Source: Virgibacillus indicus (GTDB lineage: Bacteria > Bacillota > Bacilli > Bacillales > Amphibacillaceae). From it: 64,000 nucleotides of DNA. Below the pieces are notes generated by a model. That model was not told the origin of the DNA. It did no database searches and saw only the letters and a program-made list of their open reading frames with translations. Of the stretch, positions 36,519 to 46,274 are shown piece after piece. Each line of letters begins with the position of its first letter. The first letter of the stretch is position 1. The position numbers were made by a program, and so were the translations under genes. The stretch is from assembly GCF_002266285.1 (NCBI RefSeq), contig NZ_NPMS01000008.1:62001-126000 (forward strand), read 5' to 3'.

Positions 36519-37685
36519 TTATTGTGCTTTCACTTGAGCGCCTATGTTCAGGCTTATTGCGAGAATTACAATTACCAGCATTGCTGCAATTAAATAAAAG
36601 AAAGATATCTCAGGAAATGCCTGGACGTACAATCCACCTAAAAAAGGTCCGCTTATACTGCCAAGACTGAAGGTAATGCCGACCATCAGATTTCCGGCTG
36701 GCAGGAGATTCCCTGGGAGTAAATCTGTCATATAGGATATTCCAAGAGAAAATAGTGAGCCAACGAACATACCTGCAAGGGCAAATAATATAAATAATGC
36801 AAGTATAGAAGTCTCAAGTAATGCCGCTAAGATAAAACAGCCTATCCCGGCAGTTAGTACAAAAAGCAGAACTGGCTTTCTTCCTATTTTGTCACTTAGT
36901 ATCCCCAGCGGCAATTGAGTTATCAGACTGCCTGCAGCAAAGCACGGGATGATCAGTGACAAAATAGCAACATCATGTCCGATTCTTAATCCATAAATTG
37001 GAAAAATGCTATGAAGTGAAGCCTCCAAAAATCCATACCCAAACCCAGGTAAAAGCGCAACCCATGCAATTTTTCCTGTTTCGATAAATCTCCCAAATGA
37101 GCTTGAAGCATGAGCGGTATTTACCTCCTCCTGCTCCGGCCATTTATTCCGGACAAAAAGCATCGTTGACCATACAAGCATGCTTAGCCCGGCAGATAAT
37201 AGAAAAGGCAATGCTTCATTAACTGATAATAACCTGGTCATTAGCGGTCCAAGTGCAAACCCCAAACCGAAAAATAAACCGTAATAAGCAATGCTCTTTC
37301 CTCTGGTTTCTTTTGTGGCAGTTGTTGTAATCCAAGTCTGTGTACCAAAATGAAGCATCTGATCCCCAATCCCGATCATCATCCTTAGAATAAACCAAAA
37401 CCATAAGGCCTCCCAAAAAGGGAAAAGTGCAAGTGATATAAAAACAAGCATACCACCAACCACAATGACTGGTTTGAAGCCGAATTTCTGCATTGGTTTT
37501 TCCATAAATGGGGAAGCTATAAGTACACCTATATACAGTCCTGTTGCATGAAGTCCATTTACGGAAGAAGCAACTCCGTTTTGTTCAAGAATAATTGAAA
37601 GCAATGGCAGCAGCATTCCCTGTGAGAAACCTGAGATTGAAACCAATGCAATCAATATCCAAAATCTTATCTTTTCTGTAGCCAT
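36519..37685 (-). CDS. yfkF: Major facilitator superfamily transporter YfkF
   Basis: Product of about 388 residues with 12 helices; MFS marks are GFSQGMLLPLLSIILEQ at helix 1 and LGILSDKIGRKPVLL between helices 8 and 9. The substrate is unknown; drug or metabolite export is usual for this branch. ATG 37685 follows AGGTG with six bases; an alternative GTG lies nine bases upstream. Neighbouring yfkH, yfkD and pdaA homologues support the identity. Divergent from the OsmC-family gene. Confidence 0.82.
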   Translation of the reverse strand: MATEKIRFWILIALVSISGFSQGMLLPLLSIILEQNGVASSVNGLHATGLYIGVLIASPFMEKPMQKFGFKPVIVVGGMLVFISLALFPFWEALWFWFILRMMIGIGDQMLHFGTQTWITTTATKETRGKSIAYYGLFFGLGFALGPLMTRLLSVNEALPFLLSAGLSMLVWSTMLFVRNKWPEQEEVNTAHASSSFGRFIETGKIAWVALLPGFGYGFLEASLHSIFPIYGLRIGHDVAILSLIIPCFAAGSLITQLPLGILSDKIGRKPVLLFVLTAGIGCFILAALLETSILALFILFALAGMFVGSLFSLGISYMTDLLPGNLLPAGNLMVGITFSLGSISGPFLGGLYVQAFPEISFFYLIAAMLVIVILAISLNIGAQVKAQ

Positions 37686-37836
37686 TTGTGTCACCTGCCA
37701 AAGCTTGTTCTTAGTTAAATTTAATGGCTATTTTATAAAAGGTCAATTGTTCTGAACCATATGGATTTAAAAATAGATTAGAACAATTCAATTAAGGTAA
37801 TATTCTAAGTAGACAAATTAAAATGGAGGGGTAAGA

Positions 37837-38229
37837 ATGGAATTTCATTTAAAAGAAAATGGTATGAGAATTGATTTTGATTACGGTGAGTTATCTATCT
37901 CAGGCAATGAGGATTATGGATTCCGTCCATTTCAGCTGATGGTTGCTTCCATTGCGGGCTGCAGTGGATCAGTATTTCGCAAAATACTGGAAAAGCAGCG
38001 AATAGAAGTGGACGATCTTCAAATTAATGCAGAAGTGGAAAGGAATCCAGAAGAGGCAAATCGAATCGAGCGTATATCCTTAAAGTATATTATTAAAGGA
38101 CCACGCCTGGATCCCGAAAGACTCTATAAAAATTTAGAAATATCCAGGAAAAACTGCTCCATGATTCGTTCTGTTGAAGATAGTATTAAGATTGAAGAAA
38201 GTATTGAAACGATTGAGTTAAGTGGATAG
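37837..38229 (+). CDS. OsmC/Ohr-family protein
   Basis: Product of 130 residues with the OsmC fold. FRPFQLMVASIAGCSGSVFRKILEKQ carries the first redox cysteine, and SRKNCSMIRSV the second. Such proteins reduce organic hydroperoxides or similar small electrophiles, though many are uncharacterised. Shorter than typical Ohr (about 140). Ribosome site TGGAGGGG. Copy B of the repeat element follows at once. Confidence 0.85.
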   Translation: MEFHLKENGMRIDFDYGELSISGNEDYGFRPFQLMVASIAGCSGSVFRKILEKQRIEVDDLQINAEVERNPEEANRIERISLKYIIKGPRLDPERLYKNLEISRKNCSMIRSVEDSIKIEESIETIELSG

Positions 38230-38265
38230 AGCAGGTTTTTTTGTCCATTTTATTGCTTTTTTAAC

Positions 38266-38665
38266 ATCATAGTTGATGTAAACTGCGACATAATTGGTAT
38301 CTGCTATAATCGCCGTTCGGGATCGCTCCGGGCGGATGCTTTCCGCGGGCACGGCCTCAGCCTCCTCGAGAAAACCACTCTGCGGGGTCTTCGGACTCGT
38401 GCTATTCCCGCAGGAGTCACCGCCCTTCGCTCACCCGAACTGGTGTGGTGGTTCTATGCTTGTATTGATTACTATTGCACTTTATCGGCAGTAAACTGAA
38501 TATTTCCGGAGCGAGTTTTAGCACTCAACAATTTTTTTACATGATGCAAGAGAACTTTTACTATGTCGCAGTCTATAGATTTTTTGTCAAAAACAAGGGA
38601 TCCTTTTCGGAGGGACAAGTAGCGCGCTATCCAAATCTTTTAGAAAATAGTCTTAGTGTAAAGAT
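38266..38665. repeat. Composite intergenic repeat element, copy B
   Basis: Fills most of the 499-bp gap between the OsmC gene and yfkD. Left module CATAGTTGATGTAAACTGCG (38269), GC-rich 133-bp core (38313-38445), right module GAGCGAGTTTTAGCACTC (38508) through CTATGTCGCAGTCTATAGA to AATCTTTTAGAAAATAGTCT. It lacks the nested 112-bp element of copy A. Open frames inside it are not credible genes. Confidence 0.72.
38313..38445. repeat. 133-bp GC-rich repeat, second copy
   Basis: Differs from 12066-12198 at three positions only and has the same length and orientation. Confidence 0.85.
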
Positions 38666-38728
38666 AAATCTAAGGTATAAAATTCATGTGTCCGAAAAAA
38701 CTATGGTTAAAAGGAAAGGAATGGGCAC

Positions 38729-39526
38729 ATGAACAAAAAAAGCTATTTGATTGTATTAATTGTATTTGTATTTACTTTTTTGCTCCCGATAAGCGGTTTT
38801 GGTGAAGAAAAGGAAAAAACCAAAGATGATTTCGAAATTCCAAGTCATGTTTTAACCATATCAAAAGAGAACACCTATCCGAATTCTACGGAGGATCAAG
38901 AGGTTGTTGAACCAAGTGAAACAACGAAGGAATTGATTGAATCCATTGAGACTCCAATTGAGAATCCGGATCTAATCAAGCTTTTGAATGAAACAACCAT
39001 TAAGCCCTCACCAATAGCATTTGGTTATAGAGGAATGGTCTACATTGGTCGCTGGCCGCTGAATTATAAATCATTGGAAACGACGATTAACTGGGAATAT
39101 CAGCAAATCAACTTAAATGAAATAAATAATATTGGCGGTGAAAGCAATCAGGAAATGAACTATAATCAGCAGGAGGAAAAAGAAATCAGGGGTGCACTGA
39201 CAAATAAAATCAATAACCCGGACGATGTGAAAAAAATGATGCTTTTGCAATCAAAAGAAAAAACAAAGCTCCCCCTTTCTTATCAAACAGTGATCGGGAA
39301 AAATACAAAAAAAGATAATTCCTATAATGTACCCGCAAAAAAATATGCAACATTAAAAGCATTTGCTCCTGCAGTAAATGAAAAAGGTCAGGTCACATTT
39401 GGCGAGGTATACATTCAACTAAAAGGATCAAAGAAATCCATCGAAATTAAAAATGTAACAAAGCAGGGGATAGGCGCCTGGATCCCAATCCAGGATCATA
39501 TTTCTTTCTCATTTAATTTGAAGTGA
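38729..39526 (+). CDS. yfkD: Exported protein YfkD
   Basis: Product of 265 residues. Signal peptide 1-25 (LIVLIVFVFTFLLPISGFG), no lipobox. The blocks SKENTYPNSTED, PSPIAFGYRGMVYIGRWPLNYKS and KNVTKQGIGAWIPIQDH match B. subtilis YfkD as I remember it. It is conserved in spore-forming bacilli; function unknown. The neighbouring pdaA homologue fits that genome order. Ribosome site AAAGGAATG. Confidence 0.85.
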   Translation: MNKKSYLIVLIVFVFTFLLPISGFGEEKEKTKDDFEIPSHVLTISKENTYPNSTEDQEVVEPSETTKELIESIETPIENPDLIKLLNETTIKPSPIAFGYRGMVYIGRWPLNYKSLETTINWEYQQINLNEINNIGGESNQEMNYNQQEEKEIRGALTNKINNPDDVKKMMLLQSKEKTKLPLSYQTVIGKNTKKDNSYNVPAKKYATLKAFAPAVNEKGQVTFGEVYIQLKGSKKSIEIKNVTKQGIGAWIPIQDHISFSFNLK

Positions 39527-39925
39527 TCATCCAGTAACGGATGACCTCAAATAACAGCACATACCAGAATCCTGATTAATATTGATTTATCGGGATTCTG
39601 GTATTTTAATTATCCAAGTTTACTTAGCAAAGCAGTACAAATTTCTCTAGATCTCTGAATAGGTTCAGTAGCCAGCATCTATATGATATATCTCCGTTCG
39701 AATGCAGCAGAAAAGTAACGAAGAGCGGTTTTATTTGTCTTAGCTCCGTTAGACCATAACAATAAAGTAACATAATAAGAAGATAGCAAAATAATGCTGA
39801 ATTTCCTTTATAACAGGGGGTTGATTTTTACGCTTTAATGCTTTATTATAGTAAAGTATTAAAGCGAATAATAAATTTCACTATGAATAGATATGGATAT
39901 AGAGAGACAGGAAGGGGAAGAGAAG
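39527..39925. other. Intergenic region, 399 bp
   Basis: Contains the yfkD terminator (39563-39608) and a smaller hairpin directly after the stop (ATCATCC / GGATGAC, about 39526-39545). The remaining roughly 300 bp are AT-rich with no supported gene or clear operator. Confidence 0.5.
39563..39608 (+). terminator. Terminator of yfkD
   Basis: ACCAGAATCCTGAT pairs with ATCGGGATTCTGGT (14 bp, one G-U), followed by ATTTTAATT. Confidence 0.75.
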
Positions 39926-41239
39926 ATGGAATGGATTGTAGTTGTATCGGTTTTGGTTTTGACCATTTTAAGTCTATTGCGCGTCAATGTCATAATTGCG
40001 ATTATCGCTGCAGCACTTACTGCTGGGTTAATGGCTGGACTGTCGGTGGTAGAATCAATTGAAACATTAGTTGCTGGAATGGGAGGTCAGGCTAACACTG
40101 CTTTAAGCTATATTCTGCTTGGTGCATTTGCAGTGGCAATCAGCTATACGGGGATTACTTCGATTCTAGTTAACTATTTAATTCGTGTATTAACGGGAAA
40201 AAAGACAATGATGGTGTTGGCCATTGCTGGTGTCGCGTGTCTATCGCAAAACTTAGTGCCTGTGCATATTGCATTTATTCCTATTTTAATTCCACCGTTG
40301 CTAAAGCTTTTTGATAGTATGAAATTAGACCGCCGGGCAGTTGCTGCTGCATTGACATTTGGCCTGAAGGCTCCATATGTAATGATTCCAGCAGGATTTG
40401 GACTTATATTTCACGGAATAATTGTTGATGGAATGGAACAAAATGGTGCTGGGTCTATTACAACCGGAGAAACTGCGTTAGCAATGCTGATTCCCGGATC
40501 TGGAATGATTGTTGGTTTATTAATCGCGGTATTTTTTACTTATCGAAAAGACCGTGAAGCTGTACCGGGAGCGGGTGGAACAGAAGCTTCCTTCATTTCA
40601 CCTAATTCAGAAAAAGTAGCATTCAACAAAAAACATATGCTGACGATTGTTGCTATTGTAGCGGCTTTAGTTGTACAAATAGTTACCGGAAACTTAATTG
40701 CAGGTGCATTGACTGGGTTAGTATTAATGTTCTTATTTATTGCCGTTCCTTTTAATAGAGGGGATTCCATCGTTACAGAAGGTATTGGCATGATGGGAAC
40801 AATCGCTTTTGTCATGCTGGTTGCATCAGGATATGGAAATATCTTAACCGAGACTGGGGCAGTGGATGCATTAGTCGAAGTTACCTCCGGATTTTTAGGG
40901 GATAATAAACCCCTAATTGCATTTGTTTTATTACTTGTGGGCTTGGTTGTGACAATTGGCATTGGTTCTTCATTCGGTACCATTCCAATTATTGCGGCAT
41001 TATATGTTCCTATTTGTATGGCTGCCGGATTCTCCCCCCTTGCGATAGCCGCATTGATTGGTACAGCAGGGGCATTGGGTGATGCTGGTTCACCTGCATC
41101 TGACAGTACATTGGGACCGACATCCGGGTTGAATGCTGATGGAAAACACAATCATATTTGGGATACCTGTGTTCCGACATTCATCCACTTTAATATTCCA
41201 TTATTTATCTTTGGATGGGTTGCGGCAATCATTCTTTAG
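39926..41239 (+). CDS. Na+/H+ antiporter-family membrane protein
   Basis: Product of 437 residues with 11-12 helices. SQNLVPVHIAFIPILIPPLLKLFDSMKLDRRA, FGLKAPYVMIPAGFG and GDAGSPASDSTLGPTSGLNADGKHNHIWDT are marks of a YuiF-like family annotated as Na+/H+ antiporters; amino-acid transport is also proposed for relatives. Start at ATG 39926, after AGGGGAAGAGAAG. It is followed 56 bp later by pdaA. Confidence 0.8.
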   Translation: MEWIVVVSVLVLTILSLLRVNVIIAIIAAALTAGLMAGLSVVESIETLVAGMGGQANTALSYILLGAFAVAISYTGITSILVNYLIRVLTGKKTMMVLAIAGVACLSQNLVPVHIAFIPILIPPLLKLFDSMKLDRRAVAAALTFGLKAPYVMIPAGFGLIFHGIIVDGMEQNGAGSITTGETALAMLIPGSGMIVGLLIAVFFTYRKDREAVPGAGGTEASFISPNSEKVAFNKKHMLTIVAIVAALVVQIVTGNLIAGALTGLVLMFLFIAVPFNRGDSIVTEGIGMMGTIAFVMLVASGYGNILTETGAVDALVEVTSGFLGDNKPLIAFVLLLVGLVVTIGIGSSFGTIPIIAALYVPICMAAGFSPLAIAALIGTAGALGDAGSPASDSTLGPTSGLNADGKHNHIWDTCVPTFIHFNIPLFIFGWVAAIIL

Positions 41240-41295
41240 ACTGAATAAAATGACAAGCATTAGTAAAAGGTAAGAAAAAAATAGGTGGGGTTGTT

Positions 41296-42084
41296 ATGCG
41301 GAAAATAATCGTTTCCATCATCGTTTTTCTTGCCTTTTTCGGCAGTTATATGACTATAGAGGCATCGAGTGGTTTTGGCTGGGGATATAAGAAAAACTCT
41401 GATCATCAGATTCCAGAAGTTGGGAAGTACCAGGAAATGCTTGAGAAGTTTGGTGCATACTATGCTGATTTCTCAGGAGAAAAGAACATTTATTTAACTT
41501 TTGATAATGGCTATGAACAAGGATATACTGCTGATATTCTAAATGTATTGAAAAAAGAAGATGTGCCGGCAACTTTTTTCGTAACCGGACATTATGTAAA
41601 AAGTGAACCTGAACTTGTCAAAAGAATGGCAGAAGAAGGGCATATCATTGGAAACCATTCCTATCATCATCCGGATTTTTCAGTTATGACGATGGATGCA
41701 ATGAAAGAGGAATTGGAGACTTTGGAAGCTGCAGTAGCGAAAGTTTCCAATCAAAAGGAATTGAAGTACTTACGGCCGCCCAGAGGGATATTTAATGAGC
41801 AAACATTAAAATGGTCGAATGACCTTGGTTATATTCATGTATTCTGGTCAATCGCCTTTGCCGACTGGAACGTGGATAAACAAAAAGGCTGGAAATATGC
41901 TTATGACCAAATCATGGCACAAATACACCCTGGAGCGATCGTACTGCTTCATACCGTATCATCAGACAATGCGGAGTCACTCCAGAAATTAATAACCGAA
42001 TTGAAAAAACAGGGATACAGCTTTAAGAGTTTAGATGATCTGGTGCTAAAGGATAAGCTTCCAGAAGGTATTTATGGATTTTAA
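41296..42084 (+). CDS. pdaA: Peptidoglycan N-acetylmuramic acid deacetylase PdaA
   Basis: Exported NodB-fold enzyme of 262 residues that deacetylates muramic acid after removal of the peptide, a step toward muramic delta-lactam in the spore cortex. Signal segment 4-22. Catalytic motif 1 is TFDNG (Asp70, Asn71), the PdaA variant of the usual TFDDG. Motif 2 is HSYHH (His121, His125), motif 3 RPPRG, and the late LLHT histidine is present. GFGWGYKK at the mature N-terminus is typical of PdaA. Loss in B. subtilis blocks germination, consistent with a spore-forming host. Ribosome site GGTGGGG. Confidence 0.94.
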   Translation: MRKIIVSIIVFLAFFGSYMTIEASSGFGWGYKKNSDHQIPEVGKYQEMLEKFGAYYADFSGEKNIYLTFDNGYEQGYTADILNVLKKEDVPATFFVTGHYVKSEPELVKRMAEEGHIIGNHSYHHPDFSVMTMDAMKEELETLEAAVAKVSNQKELKYLRPPRGIFNEQTLKWSNDLGYIHVFWSIAFADWNVDKQKGWKYAYDQIMAQIHPGAIVLLHTVSSDNAESLQKLITELKKQGYSFKSLDDLVLKDKLPEGIYGF

Positions 42085-42106
42085 TGAACAGAATAAGTAA
42101 CAAATA

Positions 42107-42138
42107 TGAGGCTGACATTTTAGTTAGCCTCAATTTTT
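42107..42138 (+). terminator. Terminator of pdaA
   Basis: TGAGGCTGAC / GTTAGCCTCA stem, then ATTTTTTA. Confidence 0.88.
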
Positions 42139-42200
42139 TATTTAAAATTTTCACAACTTTTGATATACTAAGTAAATACACCGGATAAGGAGATGAAAGA

Positions 42201-43781
42201 ATGAATAGAGAAGAATTGATTGCTCCGAAAGACTACAACATTGTAATGGAAGTGGAACGTTTTGCATCAGACCTGTCTAAAAAAGCACTGATTTGGCAGA
42301 ATGAAGCTGGTGATACAAAAGAAATTACATATAGTGAATTGATGAGAAATGTTAATAGAATTGGAAACGTACTTTTGGAAAATGGTTTAAAAAGAGGCGA
42401 TAAAGTACTTGTAATGATACCAAGGGTAATTGATGTCTACGAGGTTTATCTGGCTGCATTAAAAACAGGCATCATTATTATTCCAAGTTCGGAAATGCTG
42501 AAAACCAAAGACCTGCAATACCGAGTATCTCACGGAGAGGTCAGTGGTATCATAAGTTATTTTTCGTTTGTGGATCAGTACAAGGATATTAAAGAATATG
42601 ATCAGCTGAAAAAGTTTACAGTTGGAGAGCCTGCAGATGGCTGGGTTTTCCTGGACAGATTGAAAGAAGATGCCTCAGAAGAGCTCCCAATGGCTGAAAC
42701 CAGCCGGGACGATATTGCATTTTTGCCATATACTTCTGGTACAACTGGGAATCCAAAAGGTGTTGTCCATACGCATGGGTGGGGCTATGCCCATTTAAGG
42801 ACAGCACCGGAAAATTGGTTGTGCAGTAATGAAGGGGATAAAGTATGGGCAACGGCAGGACCCGGCTGGCAAAAATGGATATGGAGCCCATTCCTGTCTG
42901 TTCTTGGATCAGGTGCAACTGGCTTTATCTATCATGGTAAATTTGATGCGAAAAAGTATTTAAGCCTGCTGCAGGATAATGAAATCAATGTTTTATGCTG
43001 TACACCTACAGAATACCGGATTATGGCAAAGGTGGATAATCTGGATGATTACCAATTACCTGCACTGCATAGTGCAGTTTCAGCCGGCGAACCATTAAAT
43101 GTGGAAGTTATTGATACTTTCCGTAAGCATTTTGACATTACCGTCCGGGATGGTTATGGACAAACCGAAAACACATTGCTTCTTGGAATCATGAAGGATA
43201 TGGAAGTGAGACCAGGATCGATGGGGAAACCAACTCCAGGAAATGAAGTTGAAATCATTGATGAGAATGGTGATCCTGTGCCACCAAATGAACCAGGGGA
43301 TATTGCTCTGAAATTAGACAGTCCCGCATTGTTCAGAGAGTATTATAAAGATACGGAGCGCACGAAGATGTCGCAAAGAGGCGATTACTATGTAACTGGC
43401 GATCAGGCATATAAGGATGAGGATGGCTACTTCTGGTTTGAAGGTCGCAGTGATGATATTATTATCAGCTCCGGCTATACAATTGGTCCATTTGAAGTGG
43501 AAGATGCCTTGGTCAAACACCCTTACGTTCAGGAGTGCGCGGTTGTTGGAAGCCCGGATGAGATACGCGGAAGTGTGGTGAAGGCATTTATAGTGGTGAG
43601 AGATGGTGTTGATGCGAATAATCCAGATTTGGTCAAAGAACTGCAGGACCATGTTAAAAACTTGACGGCACCATATAAGTATCCGAGAAAAATTGAGTTT
43701 TTGGATGAGCTGCCGAAAACTACTTCCGGAAAGATCAGACGTATTGAACTGCGTAATAAGGAAAAGTCAGCTGCTAAATAA
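42201..43781 (+). CDS. Acyl-CoA synthetase (AMP-forming), medium/branched-chain MACS type
   Basis: Adenylate-forming enzyme of 526 residues activating a carboxylic acid with ATP and CoA. Motifs: P-loop YTSGTTGNPKGVVHTH, A5 DGYGQTEN, A7 YYVTGDQAYKDEDGYFWFEGRSDD, A8 hinge and the C-terminal catalytic lysine PKTTSGKIRR. GPGWQKWIWSPFLSVLGSGAT resembles medium-chain or branched-chain acyl-CoA synthetases rather than acetyl-CoA synthetase. Ribosome site AAGGAG. Monocistronic with its own terminator. Exact acyl substrate unknown. Confidence 0.88.
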   Translation: MNREELIAPKDYNIVMEVERFASDLSKKALIWQNEAGDTKEITYSELMRNVNRIGNVLLENGLKRGDKVLVMIPRVIDVYEVYLAALKTGIIIIPSSEMLKTKDLQYRVSHGEVSGIISYFSFVDQYKDIKEYDQLKKFTVGEPADGWVFLDRLKEDASEELPMAETSRDDIAFLPYTSGTTGNPKGVVHTHGWGYAHLRTAPENWLCSNEGDKVWATAGPGWQKWIWSPFLSVLGSGATGFIYHGKFDAKKYLSLLQDNEINVLCCTPTEYRIMAKVDNLDDYQLPALHSAVSAGEPLNVEVIDTFRKHFDITVRDGYGQTENTLLLGIMKDMEVRPGSMGKPTPGNEVEIIDENGDPVPPNEPGDIALKLDSPALFREYYKDTERTKMSQRGDYYVTGDQAYKDEDGYFWFEGRSDDIIISSGYTIGPFEVEDALVKHPYVQECAVVGSPDEIRGSVVKAFIVVRDGVDANNPDLVKELQDHVKNLTAPYKYPRKIEFLDELPKTTSGKIRRIELRNKEKSAAK

Positions 43782-43788
43782 TAGTTGT

Positions 43789-43829
43789 AACAGATGAGAG
43801 TCTTAATCGGCTTTCATCTGTTTTTTTGT
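43789..43829 (+). terminator. Terminator of the acyl-CoA synthetase gene
   Basis: AACAGATGAGAG / CTTTCATCTGTT stem followed by TTTTTTT. Confidence 0.92.
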
Positions 43830-43900
43830 TGGCGAAGAATGGCTGAATGCTGAAGTTCACACTCGCAACAGGAAATTTAAAATTTTTTTGATCAAAAGGC

Positions 43901-43956
43901 TTGAAAGTCAAAAAAGGTCAGAGTATAATAAAGTCATAAGGTCAAAGATAGTCAAA
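43901..43956 (+). promoter_or_regulatory. clpE promoter with two CtsR operators
   Basis: TTGAAA (43901-43906) and TATAAT (43924-43929) with a 17-bp spacer form a strong SigA promoter. CtsR recognises RGTCAAANANRGTCAAA. Site 1 (43906-43922, AGTCAAA-AAA-GGTCAGA, one mismatch) fills the spacer. Site 2 (43940-43956, GGTCAAA-GAT-AGTCAAA, perfect) lies just after the predicted start, followed by one more GTCAAA. Heat-shock repression by CtsR is therefore expected. Confidence 0.9.
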
Positions 43957-44003
43957 GTCAAACATTGATTAATATATACGGAAAATTCAAGGAGGAATGG
44001 ATA

Positions 44004-46142
44004 ATGCAATGTCAAAATTGTGGAGTTAATCCAGCAAACATTAATGTAGCAATGCAAATGAATAATGAGAAAGTTCAACTGCACCTTTGTAATGATTGCT
44101 TTAAGGAGATTCAGGATAAAATGATGAATTCCAATGATTTCTTCTCGAATTCACCATTTGGAAATGCAGACGCGTTTTCCAACAACTTTTTCCAAGGAAA
44201 CGGATCAAATAAAGCAACAACTAGAACAAAACAAAAGCAAGAAAATAATGGAAATGGTTTAATTGACCAATTAGCTAAAAATGTAACTGGGGCAGCCAGA
44301 TCAGGATTAATTGATCCGGTAATTGGCCGTGATCATGAAGTGAAACGTGTTATTGAAACATTAAATAGAAGAAATAAAAATAATCCGGTTTTAATCGGTG
44401 AACCTGGTGTTGGTAAAACAGCTATTGCAGAAGGACTAGCTGTTAAAATTACTGAAGGCGATGTCCCGGCAAAATTAATGAACAAAGAAGTTTATCTGCT
44501 GGACGTGGCTTCACTGGTTGCCAATACAGGAATTCGCGGACAATTTGAAGAGCGGATGAAACAATTGATTTCCGAACTGCAGGAACGCCAGGATGTAATT
44601 CTCTTTGTCGATGAGATTCATCTATTGGTTGGTGCAGGAACAGCAGAAAGCTCACAAATGGATGCAGGAAATATTTTAAAACCTGCATTGGCACGTGGTG
44701 AATTGCAATTAATTGGTGCAACAACATTAAAAGAATATCGCCAAATTGAAAAAGATGCAGCACTTGAGCGACGCCTGCAGCCGATTCATGTAAAAGAACC
44801 GACAGCTGAGGAAGCAGTAAAAATATTAAACGGTATAAAAGACCGCTATGAGAAATTCCATGAGGTGCGTTACTCTGATGAGGCCATCCATGCATTTGTA
44901 ACACTTTCAAGCCGCTACATTCAGGACAGGTTCCTGCCGGATAAAGCGATCGACTTAATGGATGAGGTTGGATCACGTTTGAATTTAGCTAATGCGGTAA
45001 AAGATTCGAGCTCAATTAATCAGCGCCTGCAGGATATTATTAAAGAGAAAGAAGGAGCAGCTGAAAAAGAAGATTATGAACGTGCTGCAAATCTTCGCTA
45101 TCAGGAAATCCAGCTGCAAAAACAACTGGAAGCAGCAAAAGGTGAGGAACAGGTTATTGATGTAGATGTTTCCGATATTCAACTGCTTGTCGAAGAAAAA
45201 ACAGGTATTCCTGTAACGAAGCTGCAAACAGACGAACAGGAAAAAATGAAAAATATTGCGGAAAGCCTGAGCGCGAAAGTAATTGGTCAGGAAGAAGCTG
45301 TTAACAAAGTTGCAAAAGCAATCCGCCGCAGCCGTGCAGGACTAAAATCGAAATATCGTCCAATTGGATCCTTCCTGTTTGTAGGACCAACAGGTGTAGG
45401 TAAAACAGAACTGACGAAGGCTTTAGCGGAAGAAATATTTGGCTCAAGGGATTCATTGATTCGTCTGGATATGAGTGAGTATATGGAAAAACACGCGGTG
45501 TCAAAAATTATCGGTTCACCCCCAGGCTATGTAGGCCATGAAGAAGCTGGACAGCTAACCGAGCGTGTGCGTCGCAATCCGTATTCCATCATTCTGCTTG
45601 ATGAAATTGAAAAAGCCCATCCGGACGTACAAAACATGTTCCTGCAAATTATGGAAGATGGCCATTTAACCGATTCCCATGGCAGAACTGTCAGCTTTAA
45701 AGAAACAGTAATTATTATGACAAGTAATGCTGGTACTGGTGTTAAAGAAATCAATGTTGGGTTTAATAGTGAGGCACATGAATCTGTAACAACACTGGAA
45801 AACCTTTCAGCCTATTTTAAACCGGAATTCCTAAATCGTTTTGATTCAATCATTAATTTCAATGAGCTTTCAGAAGACAACTTACTTGAAATTGTTGATC
45901 TGATGCTAAGTGAATTGCAAAATACAATTGAAGAAAATAATATAAATATAACAATTTCCGAAGAAGCGAAACATGAATTAGTACGACTTGGCTATGATAA
46001 ACGCTTTGGCGCAAGACCTTTACGCAGAGTCATCCAGGACAAAATTGAGGATCAGCTTACTGACCTGATTTTAGAGGAAGACAATGTAGAAAATGTTCAT
46101 GTAGATGTCGCTGATAATGCCGTTGTTGTGCAAAAAGCATAA
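44004..46142 (+). CDS. clpE: ATP-dependent Clp protease ATPase subunit ClpE
   Basis: HSP100 unfoldase of 712 residues that feeds ClpP. The N-terminal treble-clef zinc site has Cys3, Cys6, Cys29 and Cys32, the mark that separates ClpE from ClpC. A short spacer rich in Asn, Gln and Lys follows. AAA+ module 1 contains GEPGVGKTA and LFVDEIHLL. The UVR-like coiled coil is at about 330-365 ([22 protein letters not shown]). AAA+ module 2 contains GPTGVGKTE and [14 protein letters not shown]. The ATG at 44004 follows AAGGAGG; codons upstream lack a ribosome site. Stress-induced through CtsR. Confidence 0.97.
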   Translation: MQCQNCGVNPANINVAMQMNNEKVQLHLCNDCFKEIQDKMMNSNDFFSNSPFGNADAFSNNFFQGNGSNKATTRTKQKQENNGNGLIDQLAKNVTGAARSGLIDPVIGRDHEVKRVIETLNRRNKNNPVLIGEPGVGKTAIAEGLAVKITEGDVPAKLMNKEVYLLDVASLVANTGIRGQFEERMKQLISELQERQDVILFVDEIHLLVGAGTAESSQMDAGNILKPALARGELQLIGATTLKEYRQIEKDAALERRLQPIHVKEPTAEEAVKILNGIKDRYEKFHEVRYSDEAIHAFVTLSSRYIQDRFLPDKAIDLMDEVGSRLNLANAVKDSSSINQRLQDIIKEKEGAAEKEDYERAANLRYQEIQLQKQLEAAKGEEQVIDVDVSDIQLLVEEKTGIPVTKLQTDEQEKMKNIAESLSAKVIGQEEAVNKVAKAIRRSRAGLKSKYRPIGSFLFVGPTGVGKTELTKALAEEIFGSRDSLIRLDMSEYMEKHAVSKIIGSPPGYVGHEEAGQLTERVRRNPYSIILLDEIEKAHPDVQNMFLQIMEDGHLTDSHGRTVSFKETVIIMTSNAGTGVKEINVGFNSEAHESVTTLENLSAYFKPEFLNRFDSIINFNELSEDNLLEIVDLMLSELQNTIEENNINITISEEAKHELVRLGYDKRFGARPLRRVIQDKIEDQLTDLILEEDNVENVHVDVADNAVVVQKA

Positions 46143-46153
46143 AGAATGAACGT

Positions 46154-46187
46154 CACCTCGCTGACTTAGTGCAGCGGGGTTTTTTTC
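46154..46187 (+). terminator. Terminator of clpE
   Basis: ACCTCGCTG / CAGCGGGGT stem with an 8-base loop, then TTTTTTT. Confidence 0.9.
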
Positions 46188-46274
46188 TGCTTACAAAAAT
46201 TCATGTCACCCAATAAATAATAAGCGAAAAAAGTGTAAAACTAAGGGGGACTTCGAATTTAAAGGGTGTATTTC

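Noticed and set aside
38294..38732. Two small plus-strand ORFs (38294-38494, 38475-38732)
   Set aside because: They lie inside repeat copy B and have no ribosome site or protein similarity; the same core in copy A is not open in a corresponding way.
39893..39925. Longer start for the antiporter protein
   Set aside because: The first eleven codons are charged, have no ribosome site, and overlap the AGGGGAAGAGAAG that serves ATG 39926.
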